A DNA stretch of 64,000 bases. It comes from Hypericum androsaemum. Taxonomy: Eukaryota > Streptophyta > Magnoliopsida > Malpighiales > Hypericaceae. The stretch is taken from contig OZ023190.1 of NCBI GenBank assembly GCA_963995505.1, positions 11,526,092 to 11,590,091 of the forward strand, in the 5' to 3' direction. Positions 50,013 through 62,784 of this stretch are shown in pieces; positions within the stretch are counted from its first letter, which is position 1; each line of letters begins with the position of its first letter. The translations under genes and the position numbers were made by a program. The notes under the pieces are model-generated. The model was not told the DNA's origin and did not search any database. It saw only the letters and a list, made by a program, of their open reading frames with translations.

Positions 50013-51209
50013 GGGAAAAGTCCACTTTAGTACCCTGTGGTATCGCAAAAAATCAAGTCAGTACCCTGTGGTTTAAAACGTATCAATTGAGTCAAACTTA
50101 TTCTAATTAAAATTAATTAGAGTCCCGGGCAGCTGCCCGGACCCTGCCCGTCTTGCCCGGACTTTACCCTGCCACGTGGATAAGCCACATCAGATTTCTC
50201 TGATGATGTGGCGATCTTTCTCTCATCATCATCATCATCTTCTTCTTCTTCCTCCTCCAAGAAAAAAAAAAGCGAACCCAAAAAGAGGCCGAGGGCCGGC
50301 GAAAAGCCAAGGATGAAGAAACCGAACCAATTTCTTGGCTCCATTGATGTTGAACTCGGCCGAGTCGACTCATCCTCTTCCCGATGGTGGACAACCTGAC
50401 GGACGCACCGACAGACGACTTCTTCCAGGAAATCCTAGGCTTCGTCGCGTCGGACGCCGGCCTGGTCGGAGCCCGGAGGAGGGGGAGGGTTCCATGGCTA
50501 CGGGTTCCGAGTCGTGCTATTTGCTGTCGGAGCCTGAAGGAGGGGGAGGGTTCCATGGTCGGAGTACTCAGGAGGTCCGCCGCCTCTGCGATGGCCGGGG
50601 ATGAGACAGGGGTCCACCGGGAGTGGAGGAGCCGGGAGCCGCCGTACTGAACACCATCGCATCCACTTCCTGACGGGCCCACTGAACACCGCTGCTGTGG
50701 TCGAGAGCCCGTACCGGGAGGAGGCTCTCCATAGCCTGGACCCAACTCCCTCCATCCCCCGCCTTTCTTTCTCTCCTTCTTTCTTTCTGAAGCAAAGCCA
50801 ATGGAGGAAAGAGGCGTAATTTTTAAAATAGTGGCAACTGTATAAATACTCGCTTCTTGGAGGAGGAGGAGAGGAAGAAGAAGAGCTTATTGGTCGATAA
50901 AGTTGGTTCCTTTAGAAACCCAATTGCTTTTCTCTTTCTGGGTTGGCCTTTTTTTTTCTTCAGCTTCCTCATTTTAATTGGTAAAAGAAGATGATGATGA
51001 TGAAAGACTGCCACGTCATCAGAGAAATCTGATGTGGCTTGTCCACGTGGCAGGGCAGAGTTCGGGCAAGACGGGCAGGGTCCGGGCAGCTGCCCGGGCC
51101 TCTAATTGATTTTAATTGGAATAAGTTTGACTCAATTGATACGTTTTAAACTACAAGGTACTGACTTAATTTTTCGCGATACCACAAGGTAGTTAAGTGG
51201 ACTTTTCCC
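50013..51209. mobile_element. Mutator-like element with long TIRs (possible Pack-MULE)
   Basis: Inverted repeats of about 200-225 bp (50013 to about 50230 and about 50990-51209) begin gggaaaagtccac. The flanking 9-mers aaaaaaatc (50004-50012) and aaaagaatc (51210-51218) differ at one base, as expected for an old Mutator 9-bp target duplication. Each TIR contains the 16-bp palindrome ccgggcagctgcccgg. The interior is GC-rich and unlike its surroundings, with no transposase. Confidence 0.85.
50384..50560 (+). pseudogene. Captured bHLH gene fragment inside the element
   Basis: The plus strand from 50384 encodes MVDNLTDAPTDDFFQEILGF followed by ASDAGLVGA. This resembles the N-terminus of the UNE12/LRL group of plant bHLH factors (Asn-rich start, DDFFEQILG, then an Ala/Ser/Gly run with AGL). 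The bHLH domain itself is absent and the later frame does not match. This is probably an exon 1 fragment picked up by the transposon. Recognition is from memory of the family; moderate certainty. Confidence 0.55.
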
Positions 51210-51218
51210 AAAAGAATC

Positions 51219-53030
51219 CGGCAATGCACAAAAAGTTGATAGATTAACGGTAACGGACAGAACCATGGAAAGAAGGTGGAGGAGTCAGGGGAGAGAGGCC
51301 AAACGGGGCCATGTAACAGAAGGGCGAAAACGTGTTCTGGTTGACAGATTCTTGGACGGACACGGCCCCCTCCCACTACTTTATTTTAGAATGGAGAGAT
51401 ATAATATTGTCCTCATTTCTCTATTCAATTACAAGCTTGACATTATTACCCTTTGGAAGTCCCCTATTTTTCGAAGTTCACCTTTTATTAGTCCTGGAGC
51501 AGGCAGCTATTTCAGGCGTATCTATGTTCTATTCGGCGGCCTAAAGTCGTGGGGAAACATAGTGTTTCCCACTCCTCCCAGCTAAATTGGGAGCTGTATC
51601 TAATTACCTGAGTTATTTAATTAAAGATGTTGGGGAATATTTTTAACCTTGATTGGATGTTTAAGAGGGTAAGAGATGAGTATTTAACTTCTTTTACTCA
51701 TTTTAGGAAGACAAGAAATTTTTTTCCTGTCACAGTTGTTATTTGTATAAAGAGATTATTACATCTCATTAAAATAGAGGTTGATACTCGAAACTGAAGC
51801 CGCTGCATGTACCACACAAGTGGACAATAGTGCTCACATTTTTTTCGTCGTTGACATAATTTTGATGTATGTGACATCCCTGTATCACGCCAAGTTTGTG
51901 TGTGATTATCTTGACTTTTTGTTACAAAGTCTAATATACTTTTTAGCCCCAATCACGATTCTAGATTGAGTAGTAGCATCTTTGATCTTCATGGTTATAG
52001 TGTTACAAGAGTTTTGGGCAAGTACCTTGGAGCTTATTCTCAAAAAATACTTTGGAATTTTAACTATGTTTTTTCGAGGCATATTTGTCAAAAAAAAATT
52101 TTGGACAGATGCAAAAGTAAGATACATAAGTAGTTCGGGGATTGATATGTCTCATTTGTGGGTCAAACAATCCTCCTTATGACCACACTCTCGATTAATC
52201 CTTATCATACGATGCAAACAATGAGCTTTTTATTCGACAATATGTGAGAAAATTGACAAGATAATTGATTATTCTAATTTAACTAAATATCTCAAATTCA
52301 AGTACTAGAAACGTAGATGAGCTCAAACTCATTTTATGGAGAGGTTTGATTTTCTTTGTGGCTGAGACTCAAACTTAAACTATCGGTCGACCTCCCGATC
52401 TCATTGGACTCAGATCAAAGTCGTACGAGCATCGAGATCATAAACGGATATTGTCTGGTTGATTCTACTAGTATCATATGCTTGTCTCAAAGATTAAGTC
52501 ACGCATGTGTAAGTATGAATTATAATCTTTCTAAATACTATGTGATTTCGATAAAAATGATATTTTGGAAGAAAACAATGAGTTTAAATTTACTTTCCCT
52601 TCGCACCAAATTACCCCATTAACATTTTTGACACGTAACTCCATTAACATACTCCGTGACAAGATAGATTAAAAAATAAATAGGAAACTTTATTTCGATG
52701 GTTATTCCATTTAATGTACCATAAATTTTAATAATTGTTGCGCCCGAAAAAAAAAGGAAGAAAATAGACATATGTTATTCATTTCTACCCATCGCAATTG
52801 ACATCTCTTTTTCCGAATTCGATACTAATCGTGGCACCAACCAAGTACCAAACCAAATATTCCTTGAAAAGAAGTTCAAATCAGAGTTTCTCTATTTCGA
52901 AGTGACACACTATGCGGATATATTTCTTATCGACCAAAGGTTAGTGGCCGCCCATGAACTAGGTAGCTATTAGCTGGTGGTGGCATTTCCGTAATAACTT
53001 CAAACACCGAAGTCAAACATCCAAGGGTGA
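51219..53030. other. Intergenic, no gene recognised
   Basis: Mostly AT-rich; the open frames at 51265-52620 show no family features. The last part probably holds distal RALF promoter. Confidence 0.5.
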
Positions 53031-53035
53031 ACAGT

Positions 53036-53041
53036 TATAAA
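53036..53041 (+). promoter_or_regulatory. TATA box of the RALF gene
   Basis: TATAAA lies about 220 bp before the ATG at 53260. A GA run at about 53095-53108 and a CT-rich leader follow. Confidence 0.6.
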
Positions 53042-53259
53042 GACACATCCAAGTTCCAACTAGCTCTTAGCTGTCTTGTCCCAAAGCTCAAATACAGAGA
53101 GAGAGAGGAAGAAATAAAAGAAACCTAGCTAGCTCCCACTCTCTTCCATATCCCCATCCCTCCTCCATTTCGCCACTTCCAAAAAAACCAACACAAACAC
53201 ATCCTCTCCTACTTCCTGAAGATAAGATTCCAAGGAAAATTTTAATTCAAGCAAATAAG

Positions 53260-53613
53260 ATGGCCAAGTGGGTGGTCTCCATCTTGCTGGTCCTGGCCCT
53301 GGTGGCCGTGTCCTCCACCGCCGCCGCCGCCTCGGGTGGGGCCCAGCACCACCTCAGGTGGGTCCCCGGTAACTCGGCCTGTAGAGGGTCCATAGCGGAG
53401 TGCCAGCTGGGCCTTGAGGAGGAGGAGGGGGAGCTGGATTCGGAGATCAGCCGGCGCATCCTAGCCACTACCAAGTACATCAGCTACGGTGCGCTCCAGA
53501 GGAACACGGTGCCTTGCTCCCGCCGTGGGGCCTCCTACTACAATTGCAAGCCTGGGGCCCAGGCCAACCCCTACTCCCGTGGTTGCAGCGCCATCACCAG
53601 GTGCAGGAGTTGA
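53260..53613 (+). CDS. RALF (rapid alkalinization factor) signalling peptide precursor
   Basis: Intronless, 117 aa. Residues 1-24 form a secretion signal. The propeptide carries an acidic run (EEEEGELD) and the S1P protease site RRIL at 65-68. The mature peptide (about 69-117) has the receptor-contact motif YISY (73-76) and four Cys (86, 96, 109, 115) that form two disulfides, ending ITRCRS. RALFs are apoplastic hormones read by FERONIA-type CrRLK1L kinases with LLG co-receptors. They raise external pH and restrain growth. All hallmark residues are present, so this is an active-type RALF of the RALF1/22/23/33 style. The exact orthologue is not assigned. The coding region is more GC-rich than its flanks. 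Confidence 0.96.
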   Translation: MAKWVVSILLVLALVAVSSTAAAASGGAQHHLRWVPGNSACRGSIAECQLGLEEEEGELDSEISRRILATTKYISYGALQRNTVPCSRRGASYYNCKPGAQANPYSRGCSAITRCRS

Positions 53614-56600
53614 AAATCATTTTTTTCCTCCTCATTTTTAATATATTATTTTTTGTAATTTTTTCTCATTTTCTGGGGTGTTATTCTGATATAAAATATG
53701 GGTTTCTTTGAGACCCTGGGGAGAGAAATTAAGGGGAGGGGAGATTTTAATATTATTGGATATTTTGTTGTTATCGATGGAAATGTTCACGTCGTAATTA
53801 CCATTTGAAATGTCATTGTAAAAGCTTATTGTTATTATGATTCTTTCTTCTAGTAATCTCCGCCTACATATTTAATATTTCCTCGATCAATTTTATTTTT
53901 ATTTTTCCGGTCTATTTTCTTTCCCAGATCTGCTCTGCTCTCTGCCCTAGGTAGGCTCCTTGCCCAAATAATTTAACGAATCTTTTCCTGTACAGAAGAT
54001 CAATCACGTGAATTTCATTTGGGAAGTATATTATTCGTTCATATGTTTTTTTTGTTTTAGTGGAATTCGGTCCATTTGTGTTCTAACTCACCTAAATTTG
54101 CAATAAAAAAATTGCTGATTTAAGGAATAATGGAACTATAAATGAATCCTAAAAACCCTATGAAATAATGATCTAAGCAAGGAATTAGTGCTGTTTTGCC
54201 CAATTCGAGAAAATAATAGAGGGTTCAACTTGGTTTTTCAAACTGAAAAAAATGAAAATCCTTGTGGGACTTGGGATGCTTCGTTCGTAATTTCGGTGCT
54301 TAACCTTTTTGAAGATTCCCCTAATCAACGGCCAGTTGTCTTGTCTATGACGACAATTAACAAATCTTTTTATCGGGAGCCCTATGGGTTGTTTTTTTTG
54401 TAAGTAAATTTGTTTAAATCTATCAAAAATATAATTAGTCTAATTGTACATACAAAATACGAACTATCTAACACATATCTAAATAGTACTCAACTAAAAA
54501 CACCACAACTTCCCCAGTCACACCCAGGAAAGATTCCAAATCCAAATCAAGTTGTGTTCCACTGGGCCACCAGCTTTGCTCCTGTTTTTGTTCTTTCCCG
54601 TGGTTCACACCCACGAACGAGTCAAAACATGAAAGGTGGAGACAGTAGAAAATAATTCCATGTGGTATGCGGAAAGTAATGATATTGATTTTGAGTTCGA
54701 ACTATTTCAACGTCGTTTTTTTTTTGACTTCATCAAATTCGAATTGGAATAGTAATGGAACAGCTAATGGATTGATCGTATAAGGGAATGGGAAATGGTG
54801 GAGATGGTCCTAGTGCAGACGATTTGTAGATGTACGTTGTGAGGTATTATTGTGATTCACAATTGTCGAATCCTTCATCATACACCTAGCAGAAAAGGCA
54901 TATCCTATGTTTCCTTCCAGCAAAATTTGTAGCCAATTTTAGTATCAGCGCTAACAAATTGCTGATGAAGTCTTCAACACTGTTACTAATCAATCACCAT
55001 CAACACTTTATACTTTATCCGTTGCCCATTGGCACACGGATTCGCTAAAACAAACAGATGAATACAAAACACCGGGGAAAACATTACAGAGAATCGCAAC
55101 CCTTAAAGCTCCATCCTATGAATTATATCTTTACATAGCCAATTATTAGAATTTTATGATTGTTTTAAAAATACAGCCTCGTAGCCAATTATTAGAATTT
55201 TATGATTGTTTTAAAAATACAGCCTCGACTGCAACCCAACATTGAGGTCATGTCGTTTTTATACCCAAACCCAGAGAATGGTAGGACGGATAGTCAACAT
55301 CGTGTTGTAAGTGTGAAAAAAAAATGAAGGCCTAAACGCTAAACATATCAAACAGAAACTTACACATCTAATCAGAAAAAAATCATTGCCAACAAATCTT
55401 TATTAACGGAACAGCGTATTGCGAAGAGAAAGCATTATTAGAATTTTTATAACGCGTCATATTCGGATAATTATTAAACTCGAATTCAACATCTTTTAAT
55501 TAAACTATAACAAACATGTGTATTGGTTAGAGAATGATAAGGATTATTAGGTTAAGAACCGTTGCACCTTTCGCACCGCTACCGCACCATATTTTATATA
55601 AAGTGATTCACGTGCCGATGTATGATTGTATCAATTGGTTTAAAGCACAACGGCCATAAGCTTTCCAATTCACCGTCTTCGCTTTCATATCATATCAAAT
55701 TCAATTCAATGAGATTGAGCCCACACCGTAACTTGATAAACGCATAAATCCAACCAATTGCCGAACCACGGGGGCCCACTCTCCCGGCACTTACCAAACT
55801 GCCCATCTCTTCCTTCTGAGATTCTCTATTTCATGTAGGCTTGACACAAATATTAATATTAATATCATGTGGGTCGGATTTTATCGTGAATAAAAAAAAG
55901 AATCATAGAACTGATCTAAATTGGACCAAAATTTTGGGTCAGAACCAGAATGAAAGTGATTTGGTACGGATCGGTTATTGCCAACTCAAAAAATGTTCGA
56001 GTCCTCTTACAAAGAACCATAAAAACTCGGACCGAACATCAATGTACATGAATATCTCAAATAATGGTAAAAAAAATCTCATACGTGACAAAATAAAATT
56101 TCTTCTTGGTAAATAGTTTTCCAACTAACTTTATTTATGATGCGAGCTTTATCGAGTTATGTAATTACCGGATGACAGCACTGTCATTAACTGTGCAATG
56201 CCATAACCAGCCCGCAAAAACTTCATTTTTTGGGGTTCCGGGCCTAAGTGAGTGGACTAAGTTCTTCTGGTTTAGGGTATAATATTTACGTTTTGGGTAT
56301 AATATTGATGCTCATATAAAATCCACGCGAGTCTCTAAATAGAATTCCAATTCTATTCTCCAATTCAGTTAGTTTAAATGAAACGATAGGCATGCATTCT
56401 ACTTCTACCAAAAATGAAACGTTTCTCCGTCCTTTTGCCTCGAGCCATTGCATTACCAATTAATGGAATGCATCTAGCAACTAGGAACTTTGAAACTATT
56501 CAAAAATCATACTCTATTCGAACATTAATTAGTTGGTTTACTGATTATCGTGTATCGCGTGTACAGTGTATCAACCAATTGGAACACTCCATGAGCCGGT

Positions 56601-56960
56601 TTCGCATTTGGAAAAGGCTTAGAACGTCAGGCCCGTTTAAGCTTAAATTTAACGTATCGGGCCAAGTCCAGAAACGTCCAAACGCAGCGTGGATGAAACG
56701 TACCGCCCATCCCCGATTCTCCGGTCCCAGCCAGCTCCCTTACCTGTTCTAGAATGATCTACGCCCTTAAGAAATTAGAAAACCAATGAAAATAGGGAAG
56801 CAGATTCCCAAATTTGCATTCCCTCCCATGTAAAGACCTAGCCCCTAATCAGTCAACTCCCAAAACGGCACTCCACGAATCACCAGCCGACACGTTTCCA
56901 CCAACAACGACCACCCGCCCGCTTCGAGATCCATGCCGTGTATTCCTCCCTCCTCCCCTT
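53614..56960. other. Intergenic with a 46-bp exact tandem duplication
   Basis: 55136-55181 is repeated exactly at 55182-55227 (unit begins tagccaattattag). The remainder is AT-rich with no supported gene; open frames at 54188, 55841 and 56414 lack family features. Confidence 0.6.
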
Positions 56961-56965
56961 TCCTG

Positions 56966-56973
56966 TATATAAA
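56966..56973 (+). promoter_or_regulatory. TATA box of the REF/SRPP gene
   Basis: TATATAAA lies about 165 bp upstream of the ATG at 57134, after a CT-rich stretch. Confidence 0.65.
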
Positions 56974-57133
56974 ATTATAGACTCCTCCTCTCTTTCCTCC
57001 CATCCGAAAACTACTTCCCAATATTAACAAAACGCCATTGGAATCTCTTTCCAAAAAAAGGATCTCTCTTGTTTTTTGATTATTTTTCTTCAATAAACAA
57101 GGGGAAAGATTCTAAGAAGAATCCCTTGGAACC

Positions 57134-58156
57134 ATGGCCGCCGAAGGAGACGCAAATTATCAGCATCCACAAGAACATGTTGTACGGTTTCGATCTTCCC
57201 TCTCTTTCTTTTTTTTCGTGGGATTTTTTTATTTTTTTGTTTCTAGAGAGAGGAATTCGATTTGTTGTTTTGATTATTCGCAGGAGGCGGAGAAGCTGAA
57301 GTATTTAGGGTTCGTGCAAGTGGTGGCGATCCACGCGGTGGTGACGTTCTCGAACCTGTACCTGTACGCGAAGGAGAAGGCGGGCCCACTCAAGCCCGGC
57401 GTCGAGAACGTGGAGGGTGCGGTTAAGACCGTGGTGGGCCCCGTCTACAGCAAGTACCACGGCCTCCCCGTCGGTCTCCTCAAGTTTGTTGATCGCAAGG
57501 TACGTTTTCCCCCCTCTCCTCTTTAGGGTTTCTATGATCTTCTTAGGGGGGAGACGTAGCGGTAATCAGAATTTGGTAACTGTTTTTCTCTGCTATTGCT
57601 TAGGATGATGAGCGGGTTGAACCCATGACCCGCTATTTGTGAGTCGGATCGTTCTGTGAGTTTACGCTGATTGGGACTTCGGTTTTTGCAGGTCGTTGAG
57701 TCGGTTAATGGTCTGGATCAAATGGTCAGGCAGGTTTCAGCAAAAGCCATAACCGTGGCCCAGATGGCTCCTGTCACGGCTAAAGCTGTTGCCTCTGAGG
57801 TTCAGCAAGCCGGACTTGCCAATACCGTGTACACCAAATGTGAGCCCGTGGCCAAGGAGATCTACTCCAAGTATGAGCCAATTGCGAAGGGGCTTTACTC
57901 CAAGTACGAGCCCAAGGCAGAGCAGTGTGCTGTCTCTGCCTGGCGCAGGCTCAACCAGCTCCCCCTGTTCCCTCATGTTGCGCAGGTCGTCGTGCCAACT
58001 GCTGCGTATTGGGCTGAGAAGTACAACCAGACTGTTCTTAGTACAGCCGAGAAGGGATACAAGGTGTCGACCTACATGCCTACGGTGCCTACTGAGAGGA
58101 TTGCCAAGGTCTTCAGCAACGAGGCACCCGCTGCAGTGCCATTGAACTCCAACTAA
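57134..58156 (+). CDS. REF/SRPP-family stress-related protein
   Basis: Exons 57134-57178, 57285-1 (that is, 57284)-57499 and 57692-58156 give 241 aa with GT-AG introns. The REF domain is clear: [71 protein letters not shown]. Repeats of the [18 protein letters not shown] type follow. The family includes rubber elongation factor and small rubber particle protein. In plants that make no rubber, members coat lipid droplets and aid growth and stress tolerance. No membrane span is needed, since these proteins bind the lipid monolayer. The first exon is only 45 nt; its donor (cat|gttgta) is weak but keeps the frame. Confidence 0.92.
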
Positions 58157-59324
58157 CCTCAAACCCGAGCAGCCTGTTTAAACGTAGGGTGCGGAGGTTT
58201 CTCTATTGTGTTTTGCAGTCCCAATGTAAACTTTCTGGGTCTGTGTACATGTAGAAAGATTGGTTGGCTAGTATGCTTTTTGCTGTTCTTTATTCCAATG
58301 TTACGCTGTTTTGTTTAAGGTTTTTGATACATGTTATATGATGCTGGTGAATCCTCCGAATAGCTATCAGCTTTGCCTTCTCTTTGTGCGTGCTCGTGTT
58401 TTTTTGATGTGTTTTATTAAAATACTTGCGCCATATATATCTACAAGTGTAGTTTTTTCCGTACAATTACGATATTGTATTAGAAATTCTACTGCACCAA
58501 AATTCATTTTTCATGTTCGTTGTTATGGGGATGGATCTTGCATAAAGCTACTCATTCACAAGGAAGACATTTCTTTTAAAAGAATATAAGTACTGGAATG
58601 GACCAGCACCCGAGTGTATGGATGGAATTTTTATCTTTGAAATTGTCAATGATGTTTTTACCAAAAGAAAACCTGAATAATAATCCCAAAAATTACCCCA
58701 ACAAAGAACTCTTAAAAGAAACTTATCCCTTGCAATTTCTCAAATATTTCTGACTAGTCGACAAGAAAATGTTATTCCGAAGGCAAAAAACAAGAGTCTC
58801 CATGGCGATAAGTTCAATAAAGATACTATTAGGCGAATCGTACTGAAGGACAAGCAGAGTTTTTTTTTTCTTTCAAAAAAGTTAAAATATGGAAAAAAAA
58901 TTGAAAAAATTCACGCGTGGCAGGAGATCACCGACATACCGTTATCGATAACTGGACATGTCATTGTCGTAGCAACGAGCCATTATCAATAACTGAGATT
59001 GCCAGTATCGTAATCGGGACATGCCATTGTCAGAAACGGGACATACCATTATCATCATTCAATCCAAACTTTTCGGAATAACTCCTTCATTTTGAACCTA
59101 ATCCACTGCCATCTTGGAGCCAACTCGGGCTCTACCCTACAAAGGATCCAGCCCAACCCTAATTCCCCCGCTGCAAAAGATTAAAGCCCACCCAAACACC
59201 ATTTCGGCTCTCCCAAGTATGCTCCGTCCTTCCCCTTTCCCCTCCAATTTTTTTCCCAATCCAATGTTCACAGCCTCGACTAGGCAGTAGCTAACGATAT
59301 ACCACACTCGGGTGGGGAAGAGAC
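58157..59324. other. Intergenic; ClpR-like promoter with short repeats
   Basis: About 58920-59062 holds degenerate units of the ggacatgccattgtc type, related to 62850-63105. AGCCCA (inverse site II) motifs lie at about 59149 and 59186. No gene in the rest. Confidence 0.5.
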
Positions 59325-62049
59325 ATGGCTACCTGCATCCGAGGTCCACCGATGTCGGTGGCCTATACGACGCCGCACTTACCTAAATCCCAATCCTCGC
59401 TTCGACAACGAAGACGAAGCCTAGGAGTCGTCCTCGCTAGCTTATCCTCCTCGTCGTCTAACGTACCTATCCCTCCTCTAAACCCTAAGGACTCGTTCCT
59501 AGAGAAGGTGGGTTTCGCGGCCGCTAATATCCCCGAGATGCTTCTAGAATGCGCCGAATCCATGGAACCCGATGCGCTGCCGTTTAACGACTTCGACAGT
59601 GGCCCGGAGATGAGGATGGCCGGACCTGAAACTGTAATTTCTACCCCTTCCTCTTTTCCTTTGCGACGAGTTTAGTTCTTGAGCTTCTGTGTGAACGAAT
59701 GTAACCGCGCGAATTGCTTGTTGATAGGCGAATAAGCCTCGGAGGCGGCGGAGGAGAAGGCGCAAGGACCTGGCGACTTTTCTCTTCTCGAAGAGGATTG
59801 TGTACATTGGGATGCCTGTAAGTTAGTTTCCTGCATTTGCCCCTTTGGATTTTGTTTCGCTATTCGGTCGTGGTGATAGGGATTAACTTCGACATCGTGT
59901 TGTGCTTTGTGTTAGTTGGTGAGTGAAGTTGCGGAGCTTATAATCATGCAGCTGATGTACCTGAGTAAAAGGGATAAGAATAAGCCTATATATTTGTATA
60001 TTGATTCCACGGGAACATCTCAGGATGATGGTGAACTTGTAAGTGTCTTTTTTTTATATGCTTCTGCTTCGATAGACAGGTGGATGAGGGAGCTTTCTAG
60101 GGACCTCAATCTACTAAATCTCTGAAAACTGTACCAGAATTGTAGTTGCCTTAACCACGAATGTATCAGAAATTGAAACATGTTTTCATGTCCATTGGGA
60201 TGGGCATCGGTTGTGTGCTAATTTTGGAATATGAGCATGTAGTTTATGTTTGATTTAATGTAGAACTTCCCCACTTCCCCACGGAATATATCTGCAGTCC
60301 AAGGTGGGAAATGACTTTGTGGGAGTTGATTATTTAGATATAGCTACATGGAGTACTTGCAACTTAGCAGTACATATCAGATAAGGAACATGCTATAGAT
60401 TTTCTTTTTTTCACATTTCACTTGTTGTTGCTTTTAGTAGTTGATTAGAGAAGCTTTCTCTAAGATCCTCTCCGTTAACTTCACCTCCTCCCTTTTCACA
60501 CAGGTCGCATCGGAATATCAGGGGTTGGCTATCTACGACGCACTGATGCAATTGAAAACCGAGGTTCAATCATTTTAACCCGATCAAATTTTATTCAGAG
60601 AATGCATTTCCACTATTGTTGGATGGAGCATTTCAATGTTAGAGACTGGGTTCCGGAGTAGATGAGTAAAGTAACATAGTAGCATTGTGTCTATTAATAG
60701 CCTGATGGATGTCTATCCTGTATCTATTTAAGTAAGGTGAAAATTATCTTAAGTGCTATGGTAGAATTTGGATATTGGGGATGACTTTGAAAGGTATATT
60801 GGGGATGACTTGAACTGTATCCTTGTGATTGCTCTTCCAGATTTATACCCTTGGTCTTGGATATGCTTACGGCCACTCTTGTCTGCTACTAGCTGCAGGA
60901 ACAAAGGGTAAACGTTATATGTTGAAACATGCAACAGGTATAATGATACACAGTTGGCTATCCAAATTCTCTGTCCATTATTGATGCAGTCTTCTGTATT
61001 GCGGATGTTAAGTAGTCTGTTTAACTCTTCACAGCGTTGATCAATGAGCCATCCATGGTGCCTGTATATTCGGTCCAAGCCAGTGAGGTTCTTATTCGTG
61101 TAAAAGAGGTTTGTTTATCTCAGTATTCCCTTGGAAAAAGAATTTAAAAAAAATCTCTCGAACCTCATTCTTACCCCTATTTTCATTCTTAGTCACTCCA
61201 AAACATTTGAAGGTTCAATAAGGCAACTCCAGTTTACAGTGATCAGTTCTCGTAATGTTCATCTCCGTTCTACTTTTGTATAAATGAATCAGCTCTTTGG
61301 CTATCCTAGATGATTGGTCAAGATGATTGATGGCCAAGTGTTGCAATAGGTATTTTGAGTGCAACCACAAAAAATAAAGGTTTGGCGTAGGTTGAAATCC
61401 TTGCTTTGAGTTCGTTGTAATCATTCGTCATTCCTGTCGTGAAGGTGGAAGTATGAAGTTGTAAGAGTTTTGTTGATTCTCTAAATTGACAACTGAAACC
61501 TTGCATCTACGGAACGGAAATTTATTTTGCACGTCTTCTTCTGTTTTACATTTTCTCCTCTTTCTAGGCGGAACATAACAAGGGTCTGCTTGCGAAACTT
61601 TTTGCCAAACACACAGGCAAAGTGAGTCCCCCCATTGATATGGTGTATATTTCGGGTACTTTATGAAAAGTAGCTCATTTCTGAACTTGGTTACTTATCC
61701 TTATCCTGGTTGTTTGACAGCCTGCTGAGGTCGTGGCCCAGTCAATGGAGCAAGGGCTTCTACTGAATGTCGAACAAGCTATAGAATATGGAGTCTGTGA
61801 CAAGGTCGGCCCACAAAATATTCTTTCATTTGTTAAATTCTGTGATTGCTGGTCGTCCCATGCAACACGCTGCATATCGTTGATGATGTTTACACACTGT
61901 GCCTGCAGATTTACAATCCTGGAAAAGACCATGGACTGCTAATGCATATGCCGAAGAAGAAGGAGGCTACGGCCATTCCAAAATCTTCGAAGCGGAGGTA
62001 TCCCGGAAAATTGGACTTTTTTAAGATCCCGGGAGACCAGCTCTCCTGA
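59325..62049 (+). CDS. ClpR3-like non-catalytic subunit of the plastid Clp protease
   Basis: Nine exons: 59325-59633, 59728-59817, 59916-60038, 60504-60563, 60841-60937, 61035-61108, 61568-61621, 61721-61804 and 61909-62049 (343 aa), all in phase. Residues 1 to about 45 look like a transit peptide rich in Ser and Arg. PIPPLNPKDSFL, SKRIVYIGMPLVSEVAELII, KPIYLYIDSTGTSQDDGE, AIYDALMQLK and VLIRVKE with LFAKHTGK match ClpR3. The catalytic Ser is Gly205 (GYAYGHS) and the catalytic His is Asn230 (LINEP), as expected for ClpR. ClpR subunits form the R-ring of the essential chloroplast ClpPR core. Oddities: a run of eight Arg (108-115) where the family has a Pro-rich linker, and many substitutions in the core. 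It may be a divergent paralogue rather than the main ClpR3. Confidence 0.88.
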
Positions 62050-62780
62050 TGGACGGGATAAGCTTATTCGTCGTAAACCCGAGGACAATGTTAGATTCTG
62101 GGGCTGCTTGTGCAGGGCCTTCACAAATTTTGGCAATTCTTGAGATAACCAAATGGCCAAGTGAAGCCTATAAACGTCACCTGAGATGAAATATTAAAGA
62201 GTGTTGGTAAGCAGGGTAGATTAGTCTCACAACACATGTCAGAAAATCTTGAGCTTGCTTTTTTTTTAGGAACAAATTTAGCTTGCTGAATTTGTTTGCT
62301 ATTGCTGTTTATTTCCTAGTTTCAAGGTTTAAAACCCCATTTTGGGCGATTACGGTGGACTTGCCCATTACTTCATCGCGCATTGACATTTAATAGCTCT
62401 ACGGGAGATATAATTAGATAAGCGTCAAGTATTCTGATATTTAATATATTCAGGAGATATAAAAAAAAATATGGAATATCTCAATTTTGATATTCGGTAT
62501 TTCTTCGAAGATATAAATATGCAATATTTGTATTTAATTATCTCTGCATGTGCACTTTTCCCTGAAATAAAACAACGGTTCGAGATATCCCTGTGGGCCT
62601 TACATAAATCAAGGGCCCAAACCGGGTGGGCCCCGAACAGTTACCCGCTAGTGCAATTCTTAATTCCCATGTTTATCCATAAGGACTTAATTAGTTACAC
62701 CGCCGGTCCACTTAAGGGGTCTGGATTGGGCACGGAATGCTCAGATTCCGAACCGTTCGGAATGAAGACACGCAGGGACT
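62050..62780. other. Intergenic after the ClpR3-like gene
   Basis: 3' UTR and AT-rich DNA; an open frame at 62471-62890 has no domain features. Confidence 0.5.
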
Positions 62781-62784
62781 TTTT

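Noticed and set aside
50164..50819. Several overlapping open frames of 60-190 aa in the Mutator-like element
   Set aside because: They overlap on both strands in GC-rich DNA. Only the fragment starting at 50384 resembles a known protein.
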